This document shows, piece after piece, positions 41,634 to 50,369 of a DNA stretch of 52,701 nt. The DNA is taken from assembly GCA_934636655.1 (NCBI GenBank), contig CAKUAS010000015.1, positions 1-52,701 on the forward strand, read 5' to 3'. The notes under the pieces are model-generated. The model searched no databases. It was not told the origin of the DNA and saw nothing but the letters and a program-made list of their open reading frames with translations. The stretch is from an uncultured Oscillospiraceae bacterium (GTDB taxonomy: Bacteria; Bacillota; Clostridia; Oscillospirales; Oscillospiraceae). Numbering within the stretch: the first letter of the stretch is position 1; each line of letters starts with the position of its first letter. Position numbers and translations under genes: made by a program.

Positions 41634-42545
41634 TCAGTTAAGAGAATCTATATAGCGGCACGCTGCAAGCGCGGCGGCAGAGCCGTCGGCCGCTGCGGTC
41701 GTGAGCTGGCGAACGGCCTTTTTGCGGCAGTCGCCGGCGACGAACACACCCGGAGTTTTTGTGCGGCAGCTCTCGTCGGAGTCGGCATAGCCGCCCTCGT
41801 CAAGGTCTATGAGCGAGGAGAATATACCGTTATCGGGGGCGTGGCCTATCGCAACGAACAGGCCGTCGACCGCGATCTCACGCTCGCTGCCCTCGTTATC
41901 GGCAACTCTGATACCGCACAGCTCGTCCTGACCGAGGAGCGCCGTTATGCTGCTATTCAGCACAAACTCGACGTTAGAGCGCGCTCTTAACGCCTCAACG
42001 AGCTTTGCCTCACCGCGGAAAGAATCTCTGCGGTGGATAAGATAGACCTTTGAGCAGGTATCGCTCAGAAGCATCGCGTCCTGCAGAGCGGAGTTTCCGC
42101 CGCCGTTGACGGCGACCTCCCTGCCCTTGTAAAACGCACCGTCGCACACCGCGCAGAAGCAGACTCCCGCGCCCATGAGCTCCTCCTCGCCGGGAATACC
42201 GAGAGTACGCGGTCTCGCGCCGGAGGCGATGATGAGCGCTTTGGCCTCGAATGTGCCGCCGAAATCGGTTTTTACGCGCTTTATATCGCCGTCGACCTCG
42301 ACGGATATCGCCTCGTCGAGTTCAAGCTCCGCGCCCTGCTCGAGCGCCTGGGCGGTGAACTTATCGCCGAGCTCCGCACCCGATACCGAGGGGATGCCGG
42401 GGAAATTTTCGACCTTGGGCGACCACGTTATCTGACCTCCGAAGGTGCTTTTTTCAATTACGAGAACGCTTTTTCCCGCTCTCAAGGCGTAGAGGGCGGC
42501 AGTTAATCCTGCCGGCCCTCCGCCGATGATTATTATATCATGCAT
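41634..42545 (-). CDS. trxB: Thioredoxin-disulfide reductase
   Basis: 303 residues, typical length. FAD-binding GGGPAGLTAA (8-17), redox-active CAVC (131-134), NADPH-binding GGGNSALQDA (about 147-156), and the C-terminal FAD motif GVFVAGDCRKKAVRQL. The enzyme passes NADPH electrons to thioredoxin-like disulfides. It lies 14 nt downstream of an NrdD that carries a fused redoxin-like domain, so the simplest reading is that TrxB re-reduces that domain during anaerobic dNTP synthesis. Ends with Asn before a 13-nt gap to the SMR pair. Confidence 0.94.
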   Translation of the reverse strand: MHDIIIIGGGPAGLTAALYALRAGKSVLVIEKSTFGGQITWSPKVENFPGIPSVSGAELGDKFTAQALEQGAELELDEAISVEVDGDIKRVKTDFGGTFEAKALIIASGARPRTLGIPGEEELMGAGVCFCAVCDGAFYKGREVAVNGGGNSALQDAMLLSDTCSKVYLIHRRDSFRGEAKLVEALRARSNVEFVLNSSITALLGQDELCGIRVADNEGSEREIAVDGLFVAIGHAPDNGIFSSLIDLDEGGYADSDESCRTKTPGVFVAGDCRKKAVRQLTTAAADGSAAALAACRYIDSLN

Positions 42546-42559
42546 TGCTTTGCCTTCGT

Positions 42560-44941
42560 TTACTTGAAAAGATAGTTCTTTATCGCGCCCGCTCCGGCGA
42601 ATTTCTCGACATGCTCGCCGTCAACAATGACGAGGGTCGGAGCCTGCTTCACGCCGTAGGACAGCGCAAGCTCAACATTCTCCTCGGCCATGATCTTCTC
42701 GCACTCGAGGCCGGCCTTATCCAGATAGCTGTAGACTATGCGGCAATTCGGGCAATTTTCGCGCGTAAAGAGGATGGTTCGCTTTCCGGTGGAGTTTTCG
42801 CAGATCTCCTCCTCAACGGCAGGCTCCTGCTCGGGCTTTGCCTCGGGGTGCAGAGGTCCTTTGTGCTTGAGGACGGAGGTTCCGATATTATATTCCTTGC
42901 GCTCCTTATACTCCTGAGTCTTGCCGGCGTTCCAGTTCTGCACCGGGCGGTAATAGCCGGTGATGCGGCTGTATACCTCTGCGCTTTCGCCGCACTCGGG
43001 GCAGGTGAACTGCTCACCGGTAAGATAGCCGTGATTCTTGCAGACAGAGTAGGTCGGGCTTATGGTATAGTACGGCAGCTTGTAGTTTTCCGCGATCTTG
43101 CGAACGAGGTTTGCCGCAGCCTGCCAGTCGGGCAGCTTCTCGCCGAGGAAGGCGTGGAAGACCGTGCCGGAGGTGTACAGCGTCTGAAGCTCGTCCTGAA
43201 TGTCGAGAGCGGAGAATATATCGTCGGTGTAGCTTACCGGAAGGTGGCTGGAGTTTGTGTAGTACGGCGTATCGCCCTGGGATGCGGTAATGATGTCGGG
43301 GTACTGCTCGACGTCATGCTTTGCAAGGCGGTAGGACGTGCTCTCGGCCGGAGTTGCCTCGAGGTTATACAGGTCACCGTACTGCTCCTGATAGTCCGAC
43401 AGGCGCTCGCGCATGTGGTTGAGGACCTTCTTGGTGAACTCCTGGCACTTCTCGGTGGTCATGTCAGCGCGGATCCAGTTTGCGTTGAGCCCCGCTTCGT
43501 TCATGCCGACAAGGCCGATGGTGGAGAAGTGGTTATTGAAGTTTCCGAGATAATACTTGGTGTAGGGGTAAAGTCCCTCGTTGAGGAGCTTTGTGATGAC
43601 GTTGCGCTTTACCTTCAAAGAGCGCGCCGCGATGTCCATCATCTTATCAAGGCGCTTGAAGAAATCCGCCTCATCAGCCGCGAGATATGCTATGCGCGGC
43701 ATGTTTATGGTGACGACACCGATGGAGCCTGTGCTTTCGCCCGAACCGAAGTAACCGCCGGACTTTTTGCGCAGCTCGCGCAGATCAAGGCGCAGGCGGC
43801 AGCACATACTGCGAACATCCGAGGGCTCCATATCGGAGTTTATGTAGTTGGAGAAGTACGGAGTGCCGTACTTTGCGGTCATCTCGAACAGGAGCTTGTT
43901 GTTCTCCGTGGGAGACCAGTCAAAATCGCGGGTGATAGAGTAGGTCGGGATCGGGTACTGGAAGCCGCGGCCGTTTGCGTCGCCCTCGATCATGATATCG
44001 ATAAAGGCCTTGTTGACCATGGCCATTTCCTCGACACAGTCGCCGTAGGTGAAGTCCTGCTCCTTGCCGCCGACGATGGCGGGCATGTCCTTGAGGTCGG
44101 CAGGAACGGTCCAGTCAAGGGTAATGTTTGAAAACGGTGCCTGAGTGCCCCAGCGCGACGGAGTGTTCACGCCGAAGATGAACGACTGTATGCACTGCTT
44201 GACCTCTTTATAAGTGAGGTTATCGACCTTAACAAAAGGAGCAAGATAGGTATCGAAGCTCGAGAAAGCCTGAGCACCGGCCCATTCGTTCTGCATGATG
44301 CCGAGGAAGTTTACCATCTGATTGCACAGGGTGCTCAGGTGGCTTGCCGGGGAGGAATTTATCTTACCCGGGATGCCGAGACCCTGCTGAATGAGCTGCT
44401 TGAGGCTCCAACCTGCGCAGTAGCCGGTGAGCATGCTCAGATCGTGCAGGTGCAGATCGCAGTTGCGGTGTGCATTGCCGATCTCTTCGTCGTAGATCTC
44501 GCTCAGCCAGTAATTAGCGGTGATCGCGCCGGAGTTTGAGAGGATAAGTCCGCCAACGGAATAGGTGACGGTGGAGTTTTCCTTGACGCGCCAGTCGAGA
44601 ACGTTAACGTAGCTGTTGACGGTCTCTTTATAGTCCAAATAGGTATTTTTCATGTTGCGCAGTTTCTCGCGCTGCTTACGGTAGAGTATGTAGGCCTTCG
44701 CAACGCCCTCGTAGCCGCCGCGCGACAGGACCGCCTCGACGCTGTCCTGAATATCTTCAACAGCGACATAGCCGTCCTTTATCTTCGGCAGGAAGTCGGC
44801 CGATACCTTGAGGGCGATGAAATCGATGATATCATCGGTGTACTCGGTGTCGGTCGCCTCGAATGCCTTTTTGATGGCATTGGCGATCTTCGTGATGTCA
44901 AAGTCAACTATTTTTCCGTCTCTCTTAATGATCTGATACAT
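42560..44941 (-). CDS. nrdD: Anaerobic ribonucleoside-triphosphate reductase with fused C-terminal redoxin domain
   Basis: 793 residues. ATP-cone allosteric domain at 1-90 (IIKRDGKIVDFDITKI...), then the ten-stranded barrel of class III reductases. Near the end are the zinc site (C...CPEC, from CKNHGYLTGEQFTCPECG) and the glycyl-radical motif RITGYYRPVQNWN. A linker of about 35 residues leads to an extra domain (720-793) with KRTILFTRENCPNCRIVYSY (CPNC 730-733) and APTLVIVDGE, a glutaredoxin/NrdH-like fold with cis-Pro. Ordinary NrdD proteins stop soon after the radical loop. The enzyme makes dNTPs without oxygen after activation by NrdG, encoded 21 nt upstream. Reduction by the attached redoxin, recycled by TrxB, is inferred. 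Confidence 0.94.
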   Translation of the reverse strand: MYQIIKRDGKIVDFDITKIANAIKKAFEATDTEYTDDIIDFIALKVSADFLPKIKDGYVAVEDIQDSVEAVLSRGGYEGVAKAYILYRKQREKLRNMKNTYLDYKETVNSYVNVLDWRVKENSTVTYSVGGLILSNSGAITANYWLSEIYDEEIGNAHRNCDLHLHDLSMLTGYCAGWSLKQLIQQGLGIPGKINSSPASHLSTLCNQMVNFLGIMQNEWAGAQAFSSFDTYLAPFVKVDNLTYKEVKQCIQSFIFGVNTPSRWGTQAPFSNITLDWTVPADLKDMPAIVGGKEQDFTYGDCVEEMAMVNKAFIDIMIEGDANGRGFQYPIPTYSITRDFDWSPTENNKLLFEMTAKYGTPYFSNYINSDMEPSDVRSMCCRLRLDLRELRKKSGGYFGSGESTGSIGVVTINMPRIAYLAADEADFFKRLDKMMDIAARSLKVKRNVITKLLNEGLYPYTKYYLGNFNNHFSTIGLVGMNEAGLNANWIRADMTTEKCQEFTKKVLNHMRERLSDYQEQYGDLYNLEATPAESTSYRLAKHDVEQYPDIITASQGDTPYYTNSSHLPVSYTDDIFSALDIQDELQTLYTSGTVFHAFLGEKLPDWQAAANLVRKIAENYKLPYYTISPTYSVCKNHGYLTGEQFTCPECGESAEVYSRITGYYRPVQNWNAGKTQEYKERKEYNIGTSVLKHKGPLHPEAKPEQEPAVEEEICENSTGKRTILFTRENCPNCRIVYSYLDKAGLECEKIMAEENVELALSYGVKQAPTLVIVDGEHVEKFAGAGAIKNYLFK

Positions 44942-44962
44942 TTCTATCCTCCGTTTTTTCTC

Positions 44963-45661
44963 TCAAACGCCTCTTACCTCGACCGCGGGAACATAGTCCC
45001 GAACGGCATCGGCCAGTGCGTGCATCTGTTTTTCATCGTACGCTTCAAGTCCTTCCGGCAAAATAAGACTGCCGGAGTCCTTAAACTGCTGAAGGTAGTA
45101 TTCCTTCGCGCCACTTATCCACTTTGCGGCTTCGATAAGGCTTTCCCTCGTGTGGATGCCCTTGACGACTGTCGTCCGGAATTCGTAGTCCATACTTCCG
45201 CCAAGCAGAAGCTCTTTAGACTTCTCGACAGGAGTAATATCAAATTCCTTTAAGCCTATCGTGCGTGCATATTCCTGCGGTGCATTCTTAATATCCATCG
45301 CGACTCGGTCAACGAGCTTTTCTCTGATTATCTCGGAAAGAAGTTCAGGGTTAGACCCGTTGGTGTCGAGTTTGATCTTATACCCCAGGGCCTTGACCCG
45401 CTCAAGAAACTCCGGCATGTCCGAATGCAGAAGCGGCTCGCCGCCCGTGATGGCGACACCGTCGAGCACTCCCCTTCGCTTTCGCAGAAAGTCGAACACC
45501 TCATCATCAGTGAGGCAGTCGCTATCTATCTGCTCAGACAGGACGAGCATCGAGTTATGGCAGAACGGACATCTGAAATTGCATCCTGCCGTAAACACCG
45601 TGCACGCGACCACTCCGGGATAGTCAAGAAGCGTTAATTTCTGAATACCTGTTACCTTCAT
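44963..45661 (-). CDS. nrdG: Anaerobic RNR-activating radical SAM protein
   Basis: 232 residues from the ATG at 45661 (AAGGGAG upstream). Radical SAM cluster motif CNFRCPFC (Cys27, Cys31, Cys34), GGEPLLH and TNGSNPE. It starts KVTGIQKLTLLDYPG, typical of the longer NrdG type in Clostridia, compared with about 155 residues in E. coli. It reduces S-adenosylmethionine to form the glycyl radical on NrdD. It is first in the operon, unlike the common nrdD-nrdG order, and lies just behind a strong promoter with NrdR-type boxes. Confidence 0.93.
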   Translation of the reverse strand: MKVTGIQKLTLLDYPGVVACTVFTAGCNFRCPFCHNSMLVLSEQIDSDCLTDDEVFDFLRKRRGVLDGVAITGGEPLLHSDMPEFLERVKALGYKIKLDTNGSNPELLSEIIREKLVDRVAMDIKNAPQEYARTIGLKEFDITPVEKSKELLLGGSMDYEFRTTVVKGIHTRESLIEAAKWISGAKEYYLQQFKDSGSLILPEGLEAYDEKQMHALADAVRDYVPAVEVRGV

Positions 45662-45690
45662 TGCGTACTCCCTTTTATTCAACGGTCTAA

Positions 45691-45719
45691 ACAATAGCAT
45701 AAGCCGATTATCCTGTCAA
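45691..45719 (-). promoter_or_regulatory. Promoter of the nrdG-nrdD-trxB-SMR operon
   Basis: Minus strand TTGACA (45719-45714), 17-nt spacer, TATTGT (45696-45691), about 30 nt before the nrdG ATG. Confidence 0.85.
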
Positions 45720-45726
45720 TAGAAAA

Positions 45727-45784
45727 ACACAAAATGTAGTTATTTTTACCGCTTTGTAACCCTCTTCACCACTAAATATTGTGG
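45727..45784 (-). promoter_or_regulatory. Two NrdR-type boxes
   Basis: ACACAAAATGTAGTTA (45727-45742) and CCACTAAATATTGTGG (45769-45784) both fit the NrdR box pattern acaCwAtATaTwGtgt with a few changes. Their centres are 42 bp apart, four helical turns, and the pair lies directly upstream of the -35. NrdR represses ribonucleotide reductase genes when dATP is high. Confidence 0.7.
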
Positions 45785-46003
45785 TCAGCCTGTTAACGGA
45801 GAGTTATTTTTACGCGGCATTTTCTGGCTTTGAAACTTTTTCACCATGAGCAAAACGTTGACGCTTCAACGCTTTGCGCCGTTTTTCGCTGTCTATAATT
45901 TATTAATCAGAGCGTAATTGCAAGTTTTACTGCAACACAAGATTTTGTGTCTTTAGCCTTATGTTAACACAAATTATGCGAACCGTGTCGAAGCACAGGC
46001 CAC
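45785..46003. other. Intergenic region without recognised gene
   Basis: About 220 nt, AT-rich, no credible frame. It has an ACACAAGATTTTGTGT palindrome (45935-45950) and an isolated TATAAT-like block near 45895. It separates the nrd operon start from the end of the flavoprotein operon. Confidence 0.5.
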
Positions 46004-46040
46004 AAAAATGCCGAAACAGAGAAAAAACTCTGTTTCGGCA
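46004..46040 (-). terminator. Terminator of the moaC-flavoprotein operon
   Basis: 13-bp stem TGCCGAAACAGAG (46009-46021) with CTCTGTTTCGGCA (46028-46040), A-loop, T run on the minus strand. Confidence 0.93.
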
Positions 46041-46054
46041 AATAGTATTTTGTC

Positions 46055-47632
46055 TTATTTAAGCGTCTCGATGAGTGCTTCGGCGCATTTCATGCCGTCA
46101 ACGGCGGCAGAGGTTATGCCTCCGGCATAGCCCGCACCCTCTCCGCAGGGATATAATCCATGTATCTGCGAGCGGCGGGCATCGTCGCGCAGTATGCGCA
46201 CCGGTGATGATGAGCGCGTCTCCGGCGCCGTTAGCACTGCCTCGGGCGCATAAAAGCCGTGAAGCTTTTTCCCCAGCTCCGGGAGCGCGTTTTCAAGCAC
46301 TCCGGTTATCCGTTCCGGCAGGACATCATGCAGGTCACACCAGTGAACATCCGGTCTGTAGCTCGGCTTGACCGCGCCTGCACCGTCAGATCTTTTGTGT
46401 GAGAGGAAATCTCCCACGGTCTGTGCCGGAGCACAGTAACTGCCTGAGACGGCAAATGCAGCGCGCTCGATGTCTCGCTGCCAGTACATGCCGCCAAGCG
46501 GACCGTCACAAGGAAAATCCTCCGGCTGCAGGGTCACAAGCAGGGCGCTGTTGGCGTTTTCCGCATCGCGGCGGGAGTTGCTCATGCCGTTCGTGCACAC
46601 GCCGCCGGGCTCGGATGCAGCGGCTATGACCTCGCCTCCGGGGCACATGCAGAAGGTATAAGCGCTCGTGCCGTCAGGCAGATGGACATTCAGCGAATAA
46701 TCGGCTGCCGGGAGCCCATCGCTGTATTCGCCATACTGCGCGAGGTTTATATCCTTTTGCTTATGCTCGATGCGCGCGCCCATGGAAAAGGGCTTTGCCT
46801 CCATCGGAACACCGGACTTTTCGAGCATCTCAAACGTGTCACGCGCAGAGTGGCCTATCGCAAGGATGAGGTCGGAACACGGAAGCTCGTGCTCACCGCT
46901 CTCGTCCGTTACTTTTACGGCACGCAGGGTGTTATTCTCAATAACAAGCCCCGTGAGCTTTGAGTTAAAGCGCACCTCGCCGCCGTTTTTTATGATGCTT
47001 TCGCGTATGCCCTGTACAACATTTATAAGTATATCAGTACCGATATGCGGCTTTGCGTCGTAAAGTATGCTCTCCGGCGCACCGTGCTCATGGAACACAC
47101 TCAGTATCCAGCGTATGCGCTTATCGCGTATGCCCGTACCGAGCTTACCGTCGGAAAACGTTCCCGCTCCGCCCTCGCCGAACTGGACGTTGCACTCGGG
47201 GTCAAGCTCGCCGCCCGAGCTGAAAGCGTCGACCTTTTTCTTTCGCGTTTCGGCGTCGGCGCCGCGCTCAAGGACGATAGGCTTTAATCCCGCCATGCTC
47301 AGCACCAGAGCAGCGAACATGCCGCCAGGTCCAAAGCCCGCGACAACGGGTCTCTCATTTACGCTCAGGCGCGGTACGGAGTAATCGAGCTCCTCATATT
47401 TTGCAAGATTTTTGCTCTTATTCTTTGCAAGGAGCTTATCCTCGTTATCTATCTCCACAGCAGCGGAATACAGCCAGTGGATATCATTTTTCTTTCTTGC
47501 GTCAAGCGAACGCTTTGTAATTTTAAAGCTCTTTATCGCCCAAGCGGGCACATGCATTTCGCGCGCAGCCTTGGCCTTGAGCCTTTCCTCGCTCTGCCCG
47601 ATATCGAGGCGCAGGTTTCTTACAAGGATCAT
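46055..47632 (-). CDS. FAD-dependent oxidoreductase of the large NAD(P)/FAD protein family
   Basis: 525 residues from the ATG at 47632, which overlaps the upstream stop (ATGA). Residues 1-90 are an alpha/beta domain with ILVRNLRLDI and KSFKITKRSLDARKKNDIHW. The FAD motif is shifted inward (VVAGFGPGGMFAAL, about 95-108). Next come the motifs QFGEGGAGTFSDGKL and AIGHSARDTF, and a C-terminal GLYPCGEGAGYAGGITSAAVDGM. This is the widespread Clostridial flavoprotein with unknown substrate, related to uncharacterised dehydrogenases. It is the last gene of a four-gene overlapping operon. Confidence 0.88.
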   Translation of the reverse strand: MILVRNLRLDIGQSEERLKAKAAREMHVPAWAIKSFKITKRSLDARKKNDIHWLYSAAVEIDNEDKLLAKNKSKNLAKYEELDYSVPRLSVNERPVVAGFGPGGMFAALVLSMAGLKPIVLERGADAETRKKKVDAFSSGGELDPECNVQFGEGGAGTFSDGKLGTGIRDKRIRWILSVFHEHGAPESILYDAKPHIGTDILINVVQGIRESIIKNGGEVRFNSKLTGLVIENNTLRAVKVTDESGEHELPCSDLILAIGHSARDTFEMLEKSGVPMEAKPFSMGARIEHKQKDINLAQYGEYSDGLPAADYSLNVHLPDGTSAYTFCMCPGGEVIAAASEPGGVCTNGMSNSRRDAENANSALLVTLQPEDFPCDGPLGGMYWQRDIERAAFAVSGSYCAPAQTVGDFLSHKRSDGAGAVKPSYRPDVHWCDLHDVLPERITGVLENALPELGKKLHGFYAPEAVLTAPETRSSSPVRILRDDARRSQIHGLYPCGEGAGYAGGITSAAVDGMKCAEALIETLK

Positions 47633-48828
47633 TTGCCGAGCCTCCCCGCCGTTACGCCGCTTGCCCAAGCCCACTGGAGGTTAAAGCCGCCGCAGTCGGC
47701 ATCGACATCCAAAAGCTCACCTGTTATGAACAGGTGAGGCACAAACCAGCTCTCAAGCGTTTCGGGATTGACGCCCGTAGTTTTTATGCCGCCGGCAGTC
47801 ACCTGAGCGTGATCGAAATCCTCAACGCCGCGCAGAGCTATCGAAAAATCGCGGCATGCATTTGCTATGGCCGAAATGTCCGCCTCCGTGAGCTTATCCA
47901 GCGGGATAGAGCCGGAAACACCCGCGTATTTGACGGCCATCTTGCCGAGGCGATTGTGCAGAACTCCGGTGAGCGCATCGTCGGCGCAGAGAGTTGGGTT
48001 ATTTTTAATCCTCGCATGCAGCTTTGCTTCAATGTCCGCACCGCCGGAGAGATCAATGCGGATAACTCCTCTGCCTATCTCCGCCGCAGCGCGGGAGATA
48101 TCAAACGCCGCGGGACCGGAAAGTCCGGTTTCGGTAAATTGCAGCTCGCCGCTGCTCTGTGCGACCGTTTCGCCGTCGTTTTCAAGACGCAGCTTCGCCA
48201 TGACCCTCACGCCCTTGAGAGCACGCGGATATGTCGGATCCGTTATCAGCTGCACCAGCGACGGCAAAAGAGGCGTACACTTATGCCCCAGCGGCTTTAA
48301 AAGCTCATAGCCGTCATGGACTCCGCCGACCTTCGCTCCGGCGGCTCCGCCGCAGGAGACTATGACGAAGTCGGCGCTTATGCTGCCCTCATCGGTGAAA
48401 ACGGCAAAGCCCTCGCCGCGCTTTTCTATTCTCCGCGCCGGGCAGGAGGTTTTCACCGTTATATTATCGCGCATGAGCGCAAAGCGCAGAACATCCACGA
48501 CGCTGTTCGCCGAGTTTGACTGCGGATATACCCTGCCGCCGTACTCACAGCTCACCGCAAGGCCAAGAGAATCGAAAAAGTGCAGAGTATCCTCCGGCGT
48601 AAAGCGAGAGAGCACAGCATCGGCAAAGCCGGGCTGCGAGCCGTGATAGTGCTCGGGAGAAGCGCCGGTATTGGTAAGGTTACACCTTCCGTTACCCGTG
48701 CTGAGGAGCTTTTTACCCACGCGCTGCTGCCGCTCGAGCAGTATTACATTATTATTTTTATCCTCCGAGGCCGTTATCGCGGCCGCCATACCGGACGCGC
48801 CGCCGCCTATTATTACAACATTATTCAT
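47629..48828 (-). CDS. HI0933/BaiN-like flavoprotein
   Basis: 399 residues from the ATG at 48828, one base after the asparaginase stop. FAD-binding NNVVIIGGGASGMAAAI (2-18), LLSTGNGRCNLTN (about 41-53) and the C-terminal GELLDVDADCGGFNLQWAWASG (quoted in two parts elsewhere: key residues are D-x-DADCGGFN). The family is named from BaiN, proposed to reduce bile-acid dienes in some gut Clostridia; most members have unknown substrates and no bai genes are here, so bile-acid work is not implied. Overlapping operon with the second flavoprotein. Confidence 0.9.
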   Translation of the reverse strand: MNNVVIIGGGASGMAAAITASEDKNNNVILLERQQRVGKKLLSTGNGRCNLTNTGASPEHYHGSQPGFADAVLSRFTPEDTLHFFDSLGLAVSCEYGGRVYPQSNSANSVVDVLRFALMRDNITVKTSCPARRIEKRGEGFAVFTDEGSISADFVIVSCGGAAGAKVGGVHDGYELLKPLGHKCTPLLPSLVQLITDPTYPRALKGVRVMAKLRLENDGETVAQSSGELQFTETGLSGPAAFDISRAAAEIGRGVIRIDLSGGADIEAKLHARIKNNPTLCADDALTGVLHNRLGKMAVKYAGVSGSIPLDKLTEADISAIANACRDFSIALRGVEDFDHAQVTAGGIKTTGVNPETLESWFVPHLFITGELLDVDADCGGFNLQWAWASGVTAGRLGK

Positions 48829-48829
48829 T

Positions 48830-49834
48830 TCACTCTCCGCAGTGATAGAGTATATCGTGCGCAACGGGCTCGTAAAACGCACGGCGTATCTCGTCGGAAT
48901 CATTTGTTGTGCCGAGGATGCACATTATCTTTGCAAGCGCCGACTCAGTTGTCATATCATACGCCTCGAGCACGTTGCGCCAGCCCTTGAGCCGGTGCCC
49001 GACATTGTACACGGCAAGATCCGAGCCCTCGTTCTGCACCTGAGTGGTCATGATTATGATTTTTCCTCTGCCGATGGCATTTATGACAATGTCCAAAAAC
49101 TTATCGTCGCCGTAGGACGGCAGGCCGCCGACGCCGAAGGCCTCTATTATGACGGCATCCTTGCGCTCGGTAAGAAACTGCAAAAGCTCAAAGTCAATGC
49201 CGGGGATCATCTTTATAAGCCCGACATTCGTGTCAATCTCGGTGAAAAACTCAGGTCTGTCAAAGCTTTCGGGCTTAATATACTGCATGAGCACTCCGTC
49301 CTGAAGCGTTGCGATGTAGGGGTAATTTATGCTGGAAAAGGCAGCGTAGGACTTAGACCTCGTTTTTCTCGCGCGGGTTCCGAGGATAACGCGGCCGTTA
49401 AAGACGATGTTCACACCGCATATATCGTCCGAGCAGGCGCAGGTGAAGGCATCGAGGAGATTTATCTTCGAATCTGTCGAGTCAAAGCCTATGGGCTTCT
49501 GTGCACCGGTGAGAATGACGGGCTTTTTCGAACCGCGTATCATATAGCTCAGCGCCGCTGCCGTATAGGCCATCGTGTCCGTTCCGTGGCTTATGACAAA
49601 GCCGTCGTACTTATCGTAATTATCCCTTACGCACTGCGTTATTTTCACCCAGTGCGCAGGTGTCATACTTGTGCTGTCGACATTAAAAAGCGATATGCAC
49701 TCAACGCGGCACAGCTTCGATATCGCCGGAACGAGAGCAAGAAGCTCATCGGGGCTGAGCTGCGGCGAAAGCGCATCTCCGCTTATCTGCGAGGCGATAG
49801 TGCCGCCGGTTCCGATCATGAGAATACTCTTCAT
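48830..49834 (-). CDS. ansA: Type I-like L-asparaginase
   Basis: 334 residues from the ATG at 49834, which overlaps the moaC stop (ATGA); upstream frame extension only runs through moaC. Motifs: nucleophile Thr in IGTGGTIAS (7-15), SHGTDTMAYTAAAL (second catalytic Thr-Asp), and the lysine region ILTGAQKPIG. No signal peptide, so cytoplasmic, hydrolysing asparagine to aspartate and ammonia. Sits unusually between a molybdopterin synthesis gene and flavoproteins. Confidence 0.92.
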   Translation of the reverse strand: MKSILMIGTGGTIASQISGDALSPQLSPDELLALVPAISKLCRVECISLFNVDSTSMTPAHWVKITQCVRDNYDKYDGFVISHGTDTMAYTAAALSYMIRGSKKPVILTGAQKPIGFDSTDSKINLLDAFTCACSDDICGVNIVFNGRVILGTRARKTRSKSYAAFSSINYPYIATLQDGVLMQYIKPESFDRPEFFTEIDTNVGLIKMIPGIDFELLQFLTERKDAVIIEAFGVGGLPSYGDDKFLDIVINAIGRGKIIIMTTQVQNEGSDLAVYNVGHRLKGWRNVLEAYDMTTESALAKIMCILGTTNDSDEIRRAFYEPVAHDILYHCGE

Positions 49835-50307
49835 TTGCGCTCGAACACCCCGCTTTTGCCGCCTGTCTTTTTGAGAAGACGGACATCCGTTATCTCGATA
49901 TCGCGCTGCACGGCCTTGCACATGTCGTAAACAGTCAGCGCCGCAACGGACACCGCCGTGAGCGCCTCCATCTCGACCCCCGTCGCACCGGTGCACTTCG
50001 TCGTTGCGACGATCTCGACACTGTGCTGTTCCTCGCAGAGTGAAATATCGATATCCACGCCAGATATCATTATCGGGTGGCACATCGGTATGATCTCCGA
50101 GGTGCGCTTTGCGCCCATTATGCCGCCGACCTGCGCAACGGACAAAACGTCGCCCTTTTTCATGCCGCCGGACTTTATAAGCTCAAATGTTTCGGCATTG
50201 ACCAGAACTCTGCCGGCCGCGACCGCCGTGCGCACGGTGTCCGCCTTTTCGGACACATCCACCATCTTTGCTCTGCCGTTTTCATTAAAATGTGAAAAAT
50301 CTGCCAT
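49831..50307 (-). CDS. moaC: Cyclic pyranopterin monophosphate synthase
   Basis: 158 residues from the ATG at 50307, 6 nt after GGAGAG. Family motifs: FSHFNENGRAKMVDVSEK near the start, IPMCHPIMISGVDI and TGVEMEALTAVSVAALTVYDMCKA, then KKTGGKSG at the end. MoaC makes cPMP, the first stable molybdopterin intermediate, with the radical SAM enzyme MoaA, which is not in the window. The fakA terminator ends about 20 nt before the ATG and no promoter fits in between. Confidence 0.95.
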   Translation of the reverse strand: MADFSHFNENGRAKMVDVSEKADTVRTAVAAGRVLVNAETFELIKSGGMKKGDVLSVAQVGGIMGAKRTSEIIPMCHPIMISGVDIDISLCEEQHSVEIVATTKCTGATGVEMEALTAVSVAALTVYDMCKAVQRDIEITDVRLLKKTGGKSGVFERK

Positions 50308-50323
50308 TTTATTCTCTCCATAT

Positions 50324-50360
50324 TGTAAAATAACCACCCGAACGCGTCAGGTGGTTATTT
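50324..50360 (-). terminator. Terminator after fakA
   Basis: AAATAACCACC (50328-50338) pairs with GGTGGTTATTT (50350-50360); TTTTAC follows on the minus strand and then the moaC ribosome site. Confidence 0.85.
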
Positions 50361-50369
50361 GTCGTCATT

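Noticed and set aside
45935..45950. Palindrome ACACAAGATTTTGTGT as a third NrdR box
   Set aside because: Flanks resemble the box but the core differs, and it is more than 150 bp from the pair and far from any promoter I could place.
46055..48828. BaiN-like gene as evidence for bile-acid 7-dehydroxylation
   Set aside because: The family is broad and no other bai gene is present.
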